From: Sphingobium lactosutens DS20
GTDB lineage: Bacteria > Pseudomonadota > Alphaproteobacteria > Sphingomonadales > Sphingomonadaceae
NCBI RefSeq assembly: GCF_000445105.1
Contig: NZ_ATDP01000106.1
Span: 216,881 to 280,880, forward strand
DNA: 64,000 nt
Direction of reading: 5' to 3'
How positions within the stretch are numbered: position 1 is the stretch's first letter; each line of letters begins with the position of its first letter. Below the pieces are notes generated by a model, which ran no database searches, had not been told where the DNA came from, and saw only the letters and a list, made by a program, of their open reading frames with translations. Positions 17,570 to 27,074 of this stretch are shown here, piece by piece. Both the position numbers and the translations under genes were made by a program.

Positions 17570-19260
17570 GGGCGCTCATCGCCGCATTGGCGCTGCTGCT
17601 GCCCGCGTCCGCCTTTGCCGCCGCGCTGGAGGGGGAGGCACAGCGCCAGCCGATCAACTGGGTGGCGATCGCCATGTTCGTCGCCTTTGTCGGCCTGACG
17701 CTCTGGATCACCAAGGCAGCGGCCGCGCGCACGCGCACCGCGTCGGATTTCTATACGGCCGGTGGCGGCATCACCGGTTTCCAGAACGGCCTCGCCATGG
17801 CGGGCGATTATATGTCCGCCGCCTCCTTCCTCGGCATATCGGCGCAGATATTTGCCGACGGCTATGACGGCCTCATCTACTCCACCGGCTTTCTGGTCGG
17901 CTGGCCGATCCTCCTGTTCCTGATGGCGGAGCGGCTGCGCAACCTTGGTCGCTACACCTTTGCCGACGTCGCCTCCTACCGCTTCGCCCAGCCCCCGGTC
18001 CGCAGTTTCGCGGCGGTCAGCACGTTGCTGGTCGTCAGCTTCTATCTCGTCGCGCAGATGGTCGGCGCGGGCCAACTCGTCAAATTGCTGTTCGGCCTGC
18101 CCTATGCCGCCGCCGTCGTGATCGTCGGCGGCCTCATGATGCTCTATGTCCTGTTCGGCGGCATGCGGGCGACCACATGGGTCCAGATCATCAAGGCTGT
18201 CTTGTTGCTGGGCGGCGCCAGCTTCATGGCGGTGATGGTGCTGGCGCAGGCGGGCTTCAGCCTGGAAACCCTTTTCGCCCGCGCGGTCGAGGTGAAGACG
18301 CAGGCTGCGCTCGCCACCGGCGTCAGCGCGGACCAGGCAGCGGCGCAGGGCCGCGCCATCATGGCCCCCGGCGGCTTCATCAAGGACCCTGTATCGGCCA
18401 TCTCCTTCGGCCTGGCCCTCATGCTTGGCACGGCGGGCCTGCCGCACATATTGATGCGCTTCTTCACCGTCCCGGACGCAAAGGAGGCGCGCAAGTCCGT
18501 GCTCTGGGCAACGGGCTGGATCGGCTATTTCTATATCCTGACCTTCATCATCGGTTTTGGCGCGATCCTGCTGGTGGGGACCAACGCCGCCTATCTGGAC
18601 GGGCAAGGGGCCTTGCGCGGCGGAAGCAACATGGCGGCGATCCATCTGGCCCATGCGATCGGGGGCAATGCTTTCCTCGGCTTCATCTCGGCGGTCGCCT
18701 TCGCAACCATCCTCGCCGTGGTCGCGGGCCTGACGCTCTCGGCCGCCTCCGCCGTCAGCCATGACCTCTACGCCACTGTTCTGCGCAACGGGCAGGCCAG
18801 TTCCGCCGACGAACTGCGCGTGTCGCGAATCACGACGCTGGCGCTCGGCGCGCTTGCCGTGCTGCTCGGCCTCGTTTTCGAAAAACAGAATGTGGCGTTC
18901 ATGGTCAGCCTCGCCTTCGCGCTTGCCGCGTCGGGCAATTTCCCGGTGCTGATCCTCTCGTTGCTCTGGAGCGGCTGCACCACGCGCGGCGCGGCGTGGG
19001 GCGGGACGATCGGGTTGCTGACGGCCTTCGTGCTGACGCTGCTGTCGCCGGCGGTCTGGACGACGACCTTTGCCCTGGGGGACGCGCCTTTCCCCTATAG
19101 TTCGGCCGCGATCGTCTCGGTGCCGGCCGGCTTCCTCGCCATCTGGCTCATTTCACTGGTCGACCGCTCGCCCCGCGCGGCGATCGACAAGGCGGGCTAC
19201 CCAGCGCAGCGCGTCCGCGCCGAAACGGGGATCGGCGCTTTTGCCGCCAGCGACCATTAA
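17566..19260 (+). CDS. actP: Cation/acetate symporter
   Basis: Sodium:solute symporter family member of 564 aa with a signal-like N-terminus and about 13 membrane segments. The family signature is in TASDFYTAGGGITGFQNG and the following GDYMSAASFLGI. The DUF485 gene upstream and the length fit ActP (acetate/glycolate uptake) rather than proline or sugar members. The substrate is inferred from this context. A hairpin terminator lies just after the stop. Confidence 0.88.
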   Translation: MRALIAALALLLPASAFAAALEGEAQRQPINWVAIAMFVAFVGLTLWITKAAAARTRTASDFYTAGGGITGFQNGLAMAGDYMSAASFLGISAQIFADGYDGLIYSTGFLVGWPILLFLMAERLRNLGRYTFADVASYRFAQPPVRSFAAVSTLLVVSFYLVAQMVGAGQLVKLLFGLPYAAAVVIVGGLMMLYVLFGGMRATTWVQIIKAVLLLGGASFMAVMVLAQAGFSLETLFARAVEVKTQAALATGVSADQAAAQGRAIMAPGGFIKDPVSAISFGLALMLGTAGLPHILMRFFTVPDAKEARKSVLWATGWIGYFYILTFIIGFGAILLVGTNAAYLDGQGALRGGSNMAAIHLAHAIGGNAFLGFISAVAFATILAVVAGLTLSAASAVSHDLYATVLRNGQASSADELRVSRITTLALGALAVLLGLVFEKQNVAFMVSLAFALAASGNFPVLILSLLWSGCTTRGAAWGGTIGLLTAFVLTLLSPAVWTTTFALGDAPFPYSSAAIVSVPAGFLAIWLISLVDRSPRAAIDKAGYPAQRVRAETGIGAFAASDH

Positions 19261-19265
19261 AAAAA

Positions 19266-19287
19266 GGGCGGTGGATCACCACCGCCC
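19266..19287 (-). terminator. Hairpin terminator between convergent actP and the S10 peptidase gene
   Basis: GGGCGGTGG (19266-19274) pairs with CCACCGCCC (19279-19287) around ATCA. On the minus strand it is followed by a run of seven Ts (the A tract at 19259-19265), so it mainly serves the minus-strand peptidase gene. On the plus strand only CGGTTTCG follows. Confidence 0.8.
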
Positions 19288-19296
19288 GGTTTCGCG

Positions 19297-20847
19297 TCAG
19301 CGCGCGCCTTCGGCGTAATAGCGCTCCATATCCAGCCGCATCTGGTGCAGCGCCTCGGGGTTGAGGTAAACCATATGGCCGGCCGGATAATAGCGGAACT
19401 GCAAATTCCCGCGCAGCTGCGGCTCCAGCATCATGTGCTTCAAGTCCCGCTCGGTCGAAAAGAAGGGCGTCGCCATGTCATAATAGCCATTGAGCGACAG
19501 CACGCGCAGATGCGGATTGGTGCGCATCGCGGCCGACAGGTCGGCGGTCACGTCGGCGACATTCTGCTTGCCCCCTTCGGGCGGCTGATGGCTCCAATCC
19601 CATTTGAAGTCGCCACCTTCACGCGCGCTCAGACGATAGGACAAGTCCGTCTTGTAGCCGATCTGGCGCGTCACCTGATCCAGGAAGCTGCCGACATAGA
19701 GCCCAGTGATGCCGGTGCTCGACGGATCATATTCCGGTTCCTCGCCAGCGGTGTCGGCATCGATGCCGGTATAGCGGCTGTCGAACCGGCCCAGCGTCGC
19801 ATGTTCATCGCGCAGCAATTCCTTGCGGAAACGCGACAGGTTGACGCGCAGGTTCGCACGCTTGAGGTAGTCGACCGACAAGCCGGTATAGCGGTTGAGC
19901 TGGCGCGCCATCTCGTCCGTCTCCTGCGGCGTGATGTCGGACCCTTTCAGCAGCGCGGTGGCATAGGGACCGTTCGCAAATTGCCGCGCTTCTTCGACAA
20001 AGGCCTCCAGGCTGGCGGGGCGGCCGCCGGGCAACTTGTTGTGATACCAGGCGGTGGCGGCATAGCTTGGCAGATAGCCGATATGGATCGTGTCGAAGCC
20101 CGACTGGCGGACGCCATAATTCATGATCGACGACAGCAGCACCACGCCGTTCAGCGCCAGCCCGCGATCCTCCAGCTGATAGGCCAATGCCCCCGACCGG
20201 GTCGTCCCATAGCTTTCGCCGAAAATATATTTGGGGTCGCCCCAGCGACCATTCTTGGTCGTGTAGCGGATGATCGCCTTGGCAAAGGCATCGACATCCT
20301 GATCCACGCCGTAAAAGTCCGAGCCCTTGGCGTCGCCGATCGGTCGCGAATAGCCCGCGCCGATCGCGTCCAGGAACACCATGTCGGTGCTGCCGATCAG
20401 GCTGTCATTATTGGGACCGACGTCGAAGGGCGCGGGCTTGACTGCCTGCGGGTCGGTGGTGCGCACATGCATCGGCGCGAAGCTGCCCATGCGCAGCCAC
20501 AGCGACGAAGACCCCGGCCCACCATTATAGAAGAAGGTGACGGGGCGGTTCTTTCCCGCTGCGGTATAGGCGGTGTAGAACATGCTCCCCATCGGCTTGC
20601 CCTGCTCATCGCGAATGGTGAGCGTGCCTGCCGTCTGGGTATAGGCGATGCTCTTGCCATCCACGCGCGCCGTGCCCTTGCTGCTCTGCGTCACTTCCTC
20701 GACCGGCGCGCTGGCCCAGTTGGCCGCGACTTCCTCCGCGACCTTTTCGGCATGCTGCTTCTGGGCGTCGGGCGCATCTTTTTGCGCCAAGGCAGGGGCG
20801 TTCAGCGCGATCAGGGAAACAAGCGTCAGGGAAATGGGCAGCCGCAT
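19297..20847 (-). CDS. S10 family serine carboxypeptidase
   Basis: Exported alpha/beta-hydrolase peptidase, 516 aa. The signal peptide MRLPISLTLVSLIALNAPAL ends at ALAQ. The nucleophile Ser is in IFGESYGTTRSG. The catalytic Asp is probably in GYYDMATPF and the His in YYPAGHMVYL, in the order of the family. NGGPGSSSLW supplies the oxyanion region. The ATG at 20847 is preferred over a TTG two codons earlier because AAAGGA lies upstream. Substrates are unknown; related proteobacterial enzymes act on periplasmic peptides. Confidence 0.87.
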   Translation of the reverse strand: MRLPISLTLVSLIALNAPALAQKDAPDAQKQHAEKVAEEVAANWASAPVEEVTQSSKGTARVDGKSIAYTQTAGTLTIRDEQGKPMGSMFYTAYTAAGKNRPVTFFYNGGPGSSSLWLRMGSFAPMHVRTTDPQAVKPAPFDVGPNNDSLIGSTDMVFLDAIGAGYSRPIGDAKGSDFYGVDQDVDAFAKAIIRYTTKNGRWGDPKYIFGESYGTTRSGALAYQLEDRGLALNGVVLLSSIMNYGVRQSGFDTIHIGYLPSYAATAWYHNKLPGGRPASLEAFVEEARQFANGPYATALLKGSDITPQETDEMARQLNRYTGLSVDYLKRANLRVNLSRFRKELLRDEHATLGRFDSRYTGIDADTAGEEPEYDPSSTGITGLYVGSFLDQVTRQIGYKTDLSYRLSAREGGDFKWDWSHQPPEGGKQNVADVTADLSAAMRTNPHLRVLSLNGYYDMATPFFSTERDLKHMMLEPQLRGNLQFRYYPAGHMVYLNPEALHQMRLDMERYYAEGAR

Positions 20848-21051
20848 GGGCAATTCGTCCTTTCATGGTGCGATCCTGTATTGCCTCCATAGGGCAGTTA
20901 TACGGGCGTGCAACTGTCCAGGTTATTTTGTCACATAGCTGTGCCCCCTCGGCCCGCCCTTGCCGCAGCGCGGCATTTCCTGTAGGGGCGCGCCCGATAG
21001 TCCCGTCCCGGCGTGGTGCCGAACCGGGAAACCCGATCCCAAAGGCCGTTC

Positions 21052-22872
21052 ATGTCCCAGCGTAATATCGCCATCATCGCGCACGTCGACCATGGCAAGA
21101 CCACCCTCGTCGACCAGCTTTTCCGCCAGTCCGGCACTTTCCGCGACAATCAGCGCGTCGAGGAGCGCGCGATGGATTCCAACGACCTGGAAAAGGAACG
21201 CGGCATCACCATTCTGGCCAAGCCCACTTCGGTCGAATGGAACGGCATCCGCATCAACATCGTCGACACGCCCGGCCACGCCGATTTCGGCGGTGAGGTG
21301 GAGCGCATCCTCTCGATGGTCGACGGCGTCATCCTGCTGGTCGATTCGTCGGAAGGCGCGATGCCGCAGACCAAGTTCGTGACCGGCAAGGCGCTCGCGC
21401 TGGGCTTGAAGCCCATCGTCGTCGTCAACAAGGTCGATCGCCCGGACGAGCGCATTCAGGAAGTGCTGGACGAAGTGTTCGACCTGTTCGTGACGCTGGA
21501 CGCCAATGACGAGCAGCTCGACTTCCCGGTCCTCTACGCGTCGGGCCGCAACGGCTATGCCAGCGAAGACCCGCAGCGCCGCGAGGGTACGCTGGAGCCG
21601 ATGTTCCAGAAGATCGTGGATCATGTCCCGCCGCCCGCCCTGGACGAAAACGCGCCGTTCAGTTTCCTTGTGACCCTGCTCGATCGCGACAATTTCCTGG
21701 GTCGTATCCTGACCGGCCGGGTCCAGTCCGGCACGCTCAAGGTCAACCAGCCGATCCACGCGCTCGATGCCGACGGCAATGTGATCGAGACCGGCCGCGC
21801 GTCCAAGATCCTGTCCTTCCGCGGCCTTGACCGCGTGCCAGTGGACGAGGCGAAGGCGGGCGACATCATCAGCCTTGCCGGCCTCACCGTCGCGACCGTC
21901 GCCAACACCATCGCCGACCCGCAGGTCAGCGAGCCGATCAAGGCGCAGCCGATCGATCCGCCGACGCTGTCGATGCGCTTTGCCGTCAATGACTCGCCCA
22001 TGGCGGGCCGTGAAGGCAGCAAGGTGACAAGCCGCATGATCCGCGACCGCCTTGCTCGCGAGGCGGAGTCCAACGTCGCCATCAAGGTCACAGAATCGGA
22101 GGACAAGGACAGTTTCGAAGTCGCCGGCCGCGGCGAGCTTCAGTTGGGCGTTCTTATCGAAACCATGCGGCGTGAAGGGTTCGAACTGGGCATCAGCCGT
22201 CCCCGCGTGCTGTTCGGCGAAGACGAAAATGGCAACAAGACCGAGCCTTATGAAACCGTCGTCATCGACGTGGATGACGAATTTTCCGGCACGGTGGTCG
22301 ACAAGATGAACATCCGCAAGGCCGAGATGACCGACATGCGGCCCTCGGGCGGCGGCAAGACCCGCATCACCTTCTCGGCGCCCTCGCGTGGCCTCATCGG
22401 CTATCATGGCGAATTCCTGTCCGACACGCGTGGTACGGGCATCATGAACCGGCTGTTCGAAAAATATGGCCCGCACAAGGGCAAGATCGAAGGGCGCAAG
22501 AATGGCGTCCTCATCTCGAACGGCGCGGGCGAAGCCAATGCCTATGCCCTGGGTCCGCTGGAGGAACGCGGCATCCTGTTCGTGGGCGTGGGCGAAGCGC
22601 TGTATGAAGGCATGATCATCGGCGAGAACGCCAAGCCCGAAGACCTTGAGGTCAATCCGATGAAGTCCAAGGCGCTGACCAACTTCCGCGCCAGCGGCAA
22701 GGATGATTCGATCCGCCTGACCCCGCCCAAGAAGATGACGCTGGAACAGGCCATCGCCTATATCGACGATGATGAAATGGTCGAGGTGACGCCCAAGACC
22801 ATCCGCCTGCGCAAGCGCTACTTGGATCCCAATGAGCGCAAGCGCATGAGCCGGGCGAAGGCGGCGGCCTGA
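21052..22872 (+). CDS. typA: Translational GTPase TypA/BipA
   Basis: Ribosome-associated GTPase with roles in stress and 50S assembly, 606 aa. The G domain shows IIAHVDHGKTTL, RGITILAK, DTPGHADFGGEV and NKVDRPD. EF-G-like domains follow, and the C-terminus includes SAPSRGLIGYHGEF, typical of BipA. The start at 21052 (MSQRNIAII) matches the family; the frame is open 13 codons further upstream. A strong terminator lies 20 bp after the stop. Confidence 0.97.
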   Translation: MSQRNIAIIAHVDHGKTTLVDQLFRQSGTFRDNQRVEERAMDSNDLEKERGITILAKPTSVEWNGIRINIVDTPGHADFGGEVERILSMVDGVILLVDSSEGAMPQTKFVTGKALALGLKPIVVVNKVDRPDERIQEVLDEVFDLFVTLDANDEQLDFPVLYASGRNGYASEDPQRREGTLEPMFQKIVDHVPPPALDENAPFSFLVTLLDRDNFLGRILTGRVQSGTLKVNQPIHALDADGNVIETGRASKILSFRGLDRVPVDEAKAGDIISLAGLTVATVANTIADPQVSEPIKAQPIDPPTLSMRFAVNDSPMAGREGSKVTSRMIRDRLAREAESNVAIKVTESEDKDSFEVAGRGELQLGVLIETMRREGFELGISRPRVLFGEDENGNKTEPYETVVIDVDDEFSGTVVDKMNIRKAEMTDMRPSGGGKTRITFSAPSRGLIGYHGEFLSDTRGTGIMNRLFEKYGPHKGKIEGRKNGVLISNGAGEANAYALGPLEERGILFVGVGEALYEGMIIGENAKPEDLEVNPMKSKALTNFRASGKDDSIRLTPPKKMTLEQAIAYIDDDEMVEVTPKTIRLRKRYLDPNERKRMSRAKAAA

Positions 22873-22892
22873 TCAGCCCAAAGATTGTTCGG

Positions 22893-22920
22893 GGGGCCGG
22901 TGCCGCGAGGCGCCGGCCCC
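22893..22920 (+). terminator. Terminator of typA
   Basis: GGGGCCGG (22893-22900) pairs with CCGGCCCC (22913-22920), and the stem continues inward for four more pairs (one G-U) to a GCGA loop. It is followed by TTCGCTTTT. Confidence 0.82.
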
Positions 22921-23125
22921 TTCGCTTTTGGGGCACGACTCAAAATGGGACAGGTCGCGTGATGCCTGGCGGCCCGCATTTGCGTCGGCTCGCCCTGTCA
23001 TGTCATCTTTGCGTCCTACAGCGAACCGAATCGTAACCGATGGTTTTGCAAGCAAGGTGCGAGATGGGTGCTATGATCGCAATTGATCGTTGGACACCAT
23101 GGTCGCACGCAGGAGGATAGACGGA

Positions 23126-23617
23126 GTGGCGGAGACCCTGCCAGCCTTGAGCGAAGGAGAAAAGCAGTGCCTGCGGCTTGTGGCGCAGGGCTTCAACTCC
23201 AAGGAAATCGCGCGCCAGCTGCATGTGTCCGAACATACGGTCGACCAGCGTGTGCGCATCACCCTGCGCAAATTCGGTGTCCCTTCCCGCAAGGAAGCGG
23301 CGCGCCTGTTCGTTTCGACCGAACAACTACCGCCCCAGAACGGCACATATCAGCCATTGATATATCAATCGCAACCGCTTGCCTCCGATCCCGAACCTGC
23401 GTCATCCATGGCTCAGCCGGACGGATCGGATGATGAGCAGCAGCGCCAGACGCTCTTGCAACGCATCCTCGCCTTCGGCCCGCCGCTAGGGGGATCGACC
23501 AATGAACTGAGTATCGATGGCCGCATATTGGCGATGGTCCGGGCCGCTATTCTGACCGGCGTCGGCGTCGTCGCTTTGCTGCTGTTGCTCGCCGGAGCAT
23601 TCCGGCTGTTGGCCTGA
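23126..23617 (+). CDS. LuxR-type HTH regulator with C-terminal membrane segment
   Basis: The N-terminal GerE/LuxR DNA-binding domain (about residues 5-65) includes GEKQCLRLVAQGFNSKEIA and VSEHTVDQRVRITLRKFGV. It has no receiver or ligand domain in front. A low-complexity linker follows, and the last 25 residues are one membrane helix (GVGVVALLLLLAGAF). That would tether the DNA-binding domain to the inner membrane. The GTG at 23126 is chosen because AGGAGG lies 9 bp upstream; ATG 23099 and TTG 23090 are in frame. It heads a run of four co-directional genes. Confidence 0.8.
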   Translation: MAETLPALSEGEKQCLRLVAQGFNSKEIARQLHVSEHTVDQRVRITLRKFGVPSRKEAARLFVSTEQLPPQNGTYQPLIYQSQPLASDPEPASSMAQPDGSDDEQQRQTLLQRILAFGPPLGGSTNELSIDGRILAMVRAAILTGVGVVALLLLLAGAFRLLA

Positions 23618-23683
23618 TCTTTCCTGAAATGCCCTGCTGATAGAACGCACCGCTTCACTTGGCGTGTGCGAAGGAGAAGACTT

Positions 23684-24034
23684 GTGCTGAACCTCGACCC
23701 CGTCAAGACACAGGCTGTCGCCGCCCAGACCCGTCAGGCCTTCGCCGCGCTGGATACAGCTCTTGTCGATGCCGCCCAATTGACCACCGCCTTCGTCGCC
23801 GCTTCTCAGGGCTCTGGCCTCACCGCGAGCGAAAGCCAACGCATCCTCAAGCAGATTCACGACAGCGCGACGAAGATTATCGAAGGTCGCGGAGATATGA
23901 TCCGCGCTACCGCGCTCCTCACGCGCTGCCTTGAACATAGCGCCATTCCCGTCACCTCGGTCGGTTGCCCGATTGGACTCGAGCAGGAAGAAGACAAGCG
24001 CGAAACCGCGCATCACCTGACCCTGGTCGCCTGA
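23684..24034 (+). CDS. Hypothetical protein (116 aa)
   Basis: No family recognised. The protein is mainly helical with an Ala/Gln-rich N-terminus (TRQAFAALDTALVDAAQL) and the segment RILKQIHDSATKIIEGRG. It ends with a Cys-containing stretch (TRCLEH, VGCPIG). The GTG at 23684 is the likely start: AAGGAG at 23671-23676 is correctly spaced. An upstream GTG at 23666 overlaps that site. It lies between the LuxR-type and membrane-protein genes and may be co-transcribed with them. Confidence 0.6.
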   Translation: MLNLDPVKTQAVAAQTRQAFAALDTALVDAAQLTTAFVAASQGSGLTASESQRILKQIHDSATKIIEGRGDMIRATALLTRCLEHSAIPVTSVGCPIGLEQEEDKRETAHHLTLVA

Positions 24035-24095
24035 CCGGGCGGAAGTCGCTGGCCTTCGACCGGATGTTTGACCCCTCTCACAAACGGAGATTCGA

Positions 24096-24515
24096 ATGCT
24101 GGCGGCTTCCTTCTGGCTCCTGACCCTGATGGCCTGCCTCTTCGCAGCCATATTTGGTGGCCGGGAAGGGCGATGGTTTGTCGGATTGTTCCTTTCTAGC
24201 GTGGTGCTCACCATTCCGGCGCAGTTGGCCGGATCCTGGCATGCCACGCAATTCTGGTTGGCCATGGTCGATCTGTTGCTGTTGGTCGGCTTGATATGGT
24301 TGATGCTTCGGGCGACCTGCTACTGGCCGATCTGGGCCGCAGCCAGCCAGTTCCTGACGGTACTTACGCACTGTGTGACACTGCTTCTCGGCAATTTTTC
24401 CGACCGCATCTACGCCGGGCTCAGCACTGTCTGGGTCATCCCGCTGCTTCTCTTCACCATCATCGGCATCGAACTCGATCGGAAGGCCCGTCATGACCGC
24501 GCATATGCCACCTGA
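24096..24515 (+). CDS. Predicted four-helix membrane protein (139 aa)
   Basis: Short integral membrane protein with four hydrophobic segments, roughly residues 3-20, 24-45, 50-70 and 72-115, and a basic C-terminus (DRKARHDRAYAT). The ATG follows ACGGAGATTCGA. The 3' end overlaps the MarR-like gene by 23 bp. No family is recognised; the topology looks like a small sensor or holin-sized protein, but there is no evidence for either. Confidence 0.6.
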   Translation: MLAASFWLLTLMACLFAAIFGGREGRWFVGLFLSSVVLTIPAQLAGSWHATQFWLAMVDLLLLVGLIWLMLRATCYWPIWAAASQFLTVLTHCVTLLLGNFSDRIYAGLSTVWVIPLLLFTIIGIELDRKARHDRAYAT

Positions 24516-24978
24516 ACGCGCGATGCCCAGCCAGCAGGCCGTCGACCTGGTGGTCGCCCTGCAACGCTGCCTCACCCGCTTTCATGCTCTGCAGGAAGAG
24601 CCGCCCGTGCTGGAAGGGCAGGATGGCGACGGCTTTACCATGCTCGCCCGATATATCGAAGCGCGGCGGGCGCGATCCATGCTCTTTGGCCAGGGCCTGT
24701 TTGCCGATCCGGCCTGGGACCTGCTGTTGACATTGTTCCAGGCGGAGCTGGAAGACCGCACGATGACGCTGGAACAACTCACCGAAACGCTGCGACTGTC
24801 GATGAACGTCATGCTCAACCATGTCGGCATATTGGAACGGCGCGGCCTTTTGGCTGAGCATGACCTCTCGCCTCGTGGTCAACGCCGCCGCGTCATGCGC
24901 CTGACGCCGCTCGCGGTGGACGCGATGACGTCCTGGTTGTCGATTGCCTTCGGCGCGGAGGAGGGGGCGGCCGCCTGA
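24493..24978 (+). CDS. MarR-like winged-helix protein
   Basis: A 161-aa protein with an N-terminal helical region and a C-terminal winged helix (about residues 90-145): MTLEQLTETLRLSMNVM, ILERRGLLAEHD and a basic wing SPRGQRRRVMRLT. This fits MarR-type regulators, though the dimerisation helices are atypical. It overlaps the membrane-protein gene upstream and ends 4 bp before the convergent sensor kinase gene. Targets are unknown. Confidence 0.65.
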   Translation: MTAHMPPERAMPSQQAVDLVVALQRCLTRFHALQEEPPVLEGQDGDGFTMLARYIEARRARSMLFGQGLFADPAWDLLLTLFQAELEDRTMTLEQLTETLRLSMNVMLNHVGILERRGLLAEHDLSPRGQRRRVMRLTPLAVDAMTSWLSIAFGAEEGAAA

Positions 24979-24982
24979 TGTC

Positions 24983-26296
24983 CTAGCGGGCAAGCGGCAA
25001 CGTCAGTTTCACGCATAGGCCGCCTTCCGCGCGATTGGTGAAGGCCAGCCGTCCGCCGTGACTTTCGGCAATCGTCCGCGCGATCGAGAGGCCAAGGCCG
25101 ACGCCGCCCGTTTCCCTGTTTCGAGAGGCTTCGCCCCGATAAAAGGGCTCGCAGAGCCGATCGATGATGGTGTCGGGGACGCCGGGGCCTTGATCTTCGA
25201 CGCTGATGGACGCGCGGCCGCTGGCCACATCGACGTCGATGACGGCGCTGCCGCCATAGCGAACCGCGTTTTCAACCAGATTGGCGATGCACCGGCGAAG
25301 CGCGCCAGCGTCGCCGAAGATAACGGCGCGCGCGCTACGCCGCACGCTCACATCCTGCCCCATATCCGCCAGGTCGTCGGCCAGTGTATCCACGATCGCG
25401 GACAAATCGATCCGCACCCGCTTGATCGGTTCGGAGCCCTGCCGCATGAAGTCCAGCAGCGTCGTCACCATCGCTCGCATCTCCTCGACATCGGCCTGCG
25501 CCTTGGCGCGTGGCCCGTCGGGCAGCTGTTCCAGCCGGAAGGACAGCCGCGTCATCGGCGTTCGCAGGTCATGGGCGATCGCGACCAGCATGGCGGTGCG
25601 CTCGTTCAGATAATCGGCGATGCGGGCGCGCATATGATTATAGGCCGCGCCGACCGCGCGCACTTCGGGGGGGCCGGTGAGCGGCAGGGGTTGAGCCTGT
25701 TCGGGCCGCTCGGTCGCAGCGCCCTCGGCCAGCCTGCGGATGGGTAGGGTGATCCGCCGCGCAACCCAATAAGCGGGCGCCAGCAGCAGCAGAAAAATGC
25801 CAGCCATCAGCGACAGGGTGACTGCATACCAAGGCAGGTTGGCGCCTTGCCAGGCTTGAATGACGTGCCACTGCGCGCCGTTGCGCTGTGCCAGGGTGAA
25901 GGCGCGATGGAGCGGCTGCTGTTGATCGGGCAGGGGCATGCCCCGCATGGCTTCGGGTGGTTTTTCGCGGATCAGGCGAATGTCGCGGGCCGGCACGCCG
26001 ACCAGATCGGCCACCTGCGCGCCTGCACGCAGATCGATTTGCTGGTCGGCCTCGGGGCTCGGCGCGCGATCCGATATGTAGCGCGTGACGCTCCACGCAG
26101 AGCCTGGCGCCTCGCTCACGCCAGCGCCCCGCAGCAACTGGGCCGCTTCGCCGAGCAACATCGGCCGCGCATGCGGCGGGGGTCCTCGAAAAGTGACCAG
26201 CATCATCGCTGCCAGCGCCAACAGCAACGCCGCCGCCACCAATACGACGATACGGGTCAGGATCGATGGGTTGAACCGCTCGGCGCGATCAGTCAC
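24983..26296 (-). CDS. EnvZ-like sensor histidine kinase
   Basis: Inner-membrane two-component kinase, 437 aa. The first membrane helix is at about residues 13-34, a periplasmic sensor region runs to about 155, and the second helix is near 157-178. A HAMP linker follows. The phospho-acceptor is H242 in AIAHDLRTPMTRLSF. Then come the N box NLVENAVRYG and the ATP-lid motifs DQGPGVP and GVGLGLSIA. It overlaps the response-regulator gene by 4 bp (ATGA). The signal sensed is unknown. Confidence 0.92.
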   Translation of the reverse strand: MTDRAERFNPSILTRIVVLVAAALLLALAAMMLVTFRGPPPHARPMLLGEAAQLLRGAGVSEAPGSAWSVTRYISDRAPSPEADQQIDLRAGAQVADLVGVPARDIRLIREKPPEAMRGMPLPDQQQPLHRAFTLAQRNGAQWHVIQAWQGANLPWYAVTLSLMAGIFLLLLAPAYWVARRITLPIRRLAEGAATERPEQAQPLPLTGPPEVRAVGAAYNHMRARIADYLNERTAMLVAIAHDLRTPMTRLSFRLEQLPDGPRAKAQADVEEMRAMVTTLLDFMRQGSEPIKRVRIDLSAIVDTLADDLADMGQDVSVRRSARAVIFGDAGALRRCIANLVENAVRYGGSAVIDVDVASGRASISVEDQGPGVPDTIIDRLCEPFYRGEASRNRETGGVGLGLSIARTIAESHGGRLAFTNRAEGGLCVKLTLPLAR

Positions 26297-27018
26297 GCGG
26301 GCAGCACCTCGGCGGTGAACATATAGCCTTCGTTGCGCACGGTGCGGACCAGATCGCCGATGCCGGGGCGTCGCGCGCCGCGCTCCAGTTTGCGGCGCAA
26401 ACGGCTGACCTGTACGTCGATTGCCCGGTCATAGCTTTCGGCGTCACTGCCCGCCGAATAATCGAGCAGCTGATCCCGGCTCAACACCCTGCGCGGATGT
26501 TCGATAAAAGCGCGCAACAGCCGGAATTCGCCATCGGTCAGCGTCACTACGACATTGTCCGGGTCAGTGAGCAGCCGGGCGCCCATGTCGATTTGCCATC
26601 CCACAAAGCGCAGCTTGCGCGTTGAGGCGTTGGCACTCCCTTCCTCCTGCCGTCGGTGGCGGCGCAGGACCGTGCGAATCCGCGCCAGCAATTCGCGCGG
26701 GTTGCACGGTTTGGACAAATAGTCCTCCGCGCCCATTTCCAGTCCCACGATACGGTCGACATCGTTTCCGATCGCAGACAGCATGATGATGGGAAGGCCA
26801 CCGCGCGCGCTCAAACGCCGCAGGATGGAAAGCCCGTCTTCCCCTGGCATCATCACGTCCAGCACCGCCAGGTCGAAGGTGCCGATCGCCAGTTCACGGT
26901 CCATCGCCTGTCCGTCCGCAACCGCTGTCACGTCAAAACCGTGCTGTTCCAGAAAATCCGACAGCAGGGACCGAATATCCCCATCATCGTCGATTACCAG
27001 AATGCGCGAACTGTCCAT
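26293..27018 (-). CDS. OmpR-family response regulator
   Basis: The 241-aa protein pairs with the downstream kinase. The receiver domain has the acidic pocket VIDDDGD and phospho-acceptor D54 in AVLDVMMPGEDGL; the conserved Lys is in EDYLSKPCNPRE. The C-terminal OmpR-type winged helix shows LTDGEFRLLRAF and YDRAIDVQVSRLRRKLE. The start at 27018 (MDSSRILVIDDD) fits the family; the frame is open 15 codons further. Confidence 0.93.
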   Translation of the reverse strand: MDSSRILVIDDDGDIRSLLSDFLEQHGFDVTAVADGQAMDRELAIGTFDLAVLDVMMPGEDGLSILRRLSARGGLPIIMLSAIGNDVDRIVGLEMGAEDYLSKPCNPRELLARIRTVLRRHRRQEEGSANASTRKLRFVGWQIDMGARLLTDPDNVVVTLTDGEFRLLRAFIEHPRRVLSRDQLLDYSAGSDAESYDRAIDVQVSRLRRKLERGARRPGIGDLVRTVRNEGYMFTAEVLPA

Positions 27019-27074
27019 GATGGGGGGCAGCATATCTGCTATCCTGTCAGCCTGCAAAATCATTCCCTTGCCCC

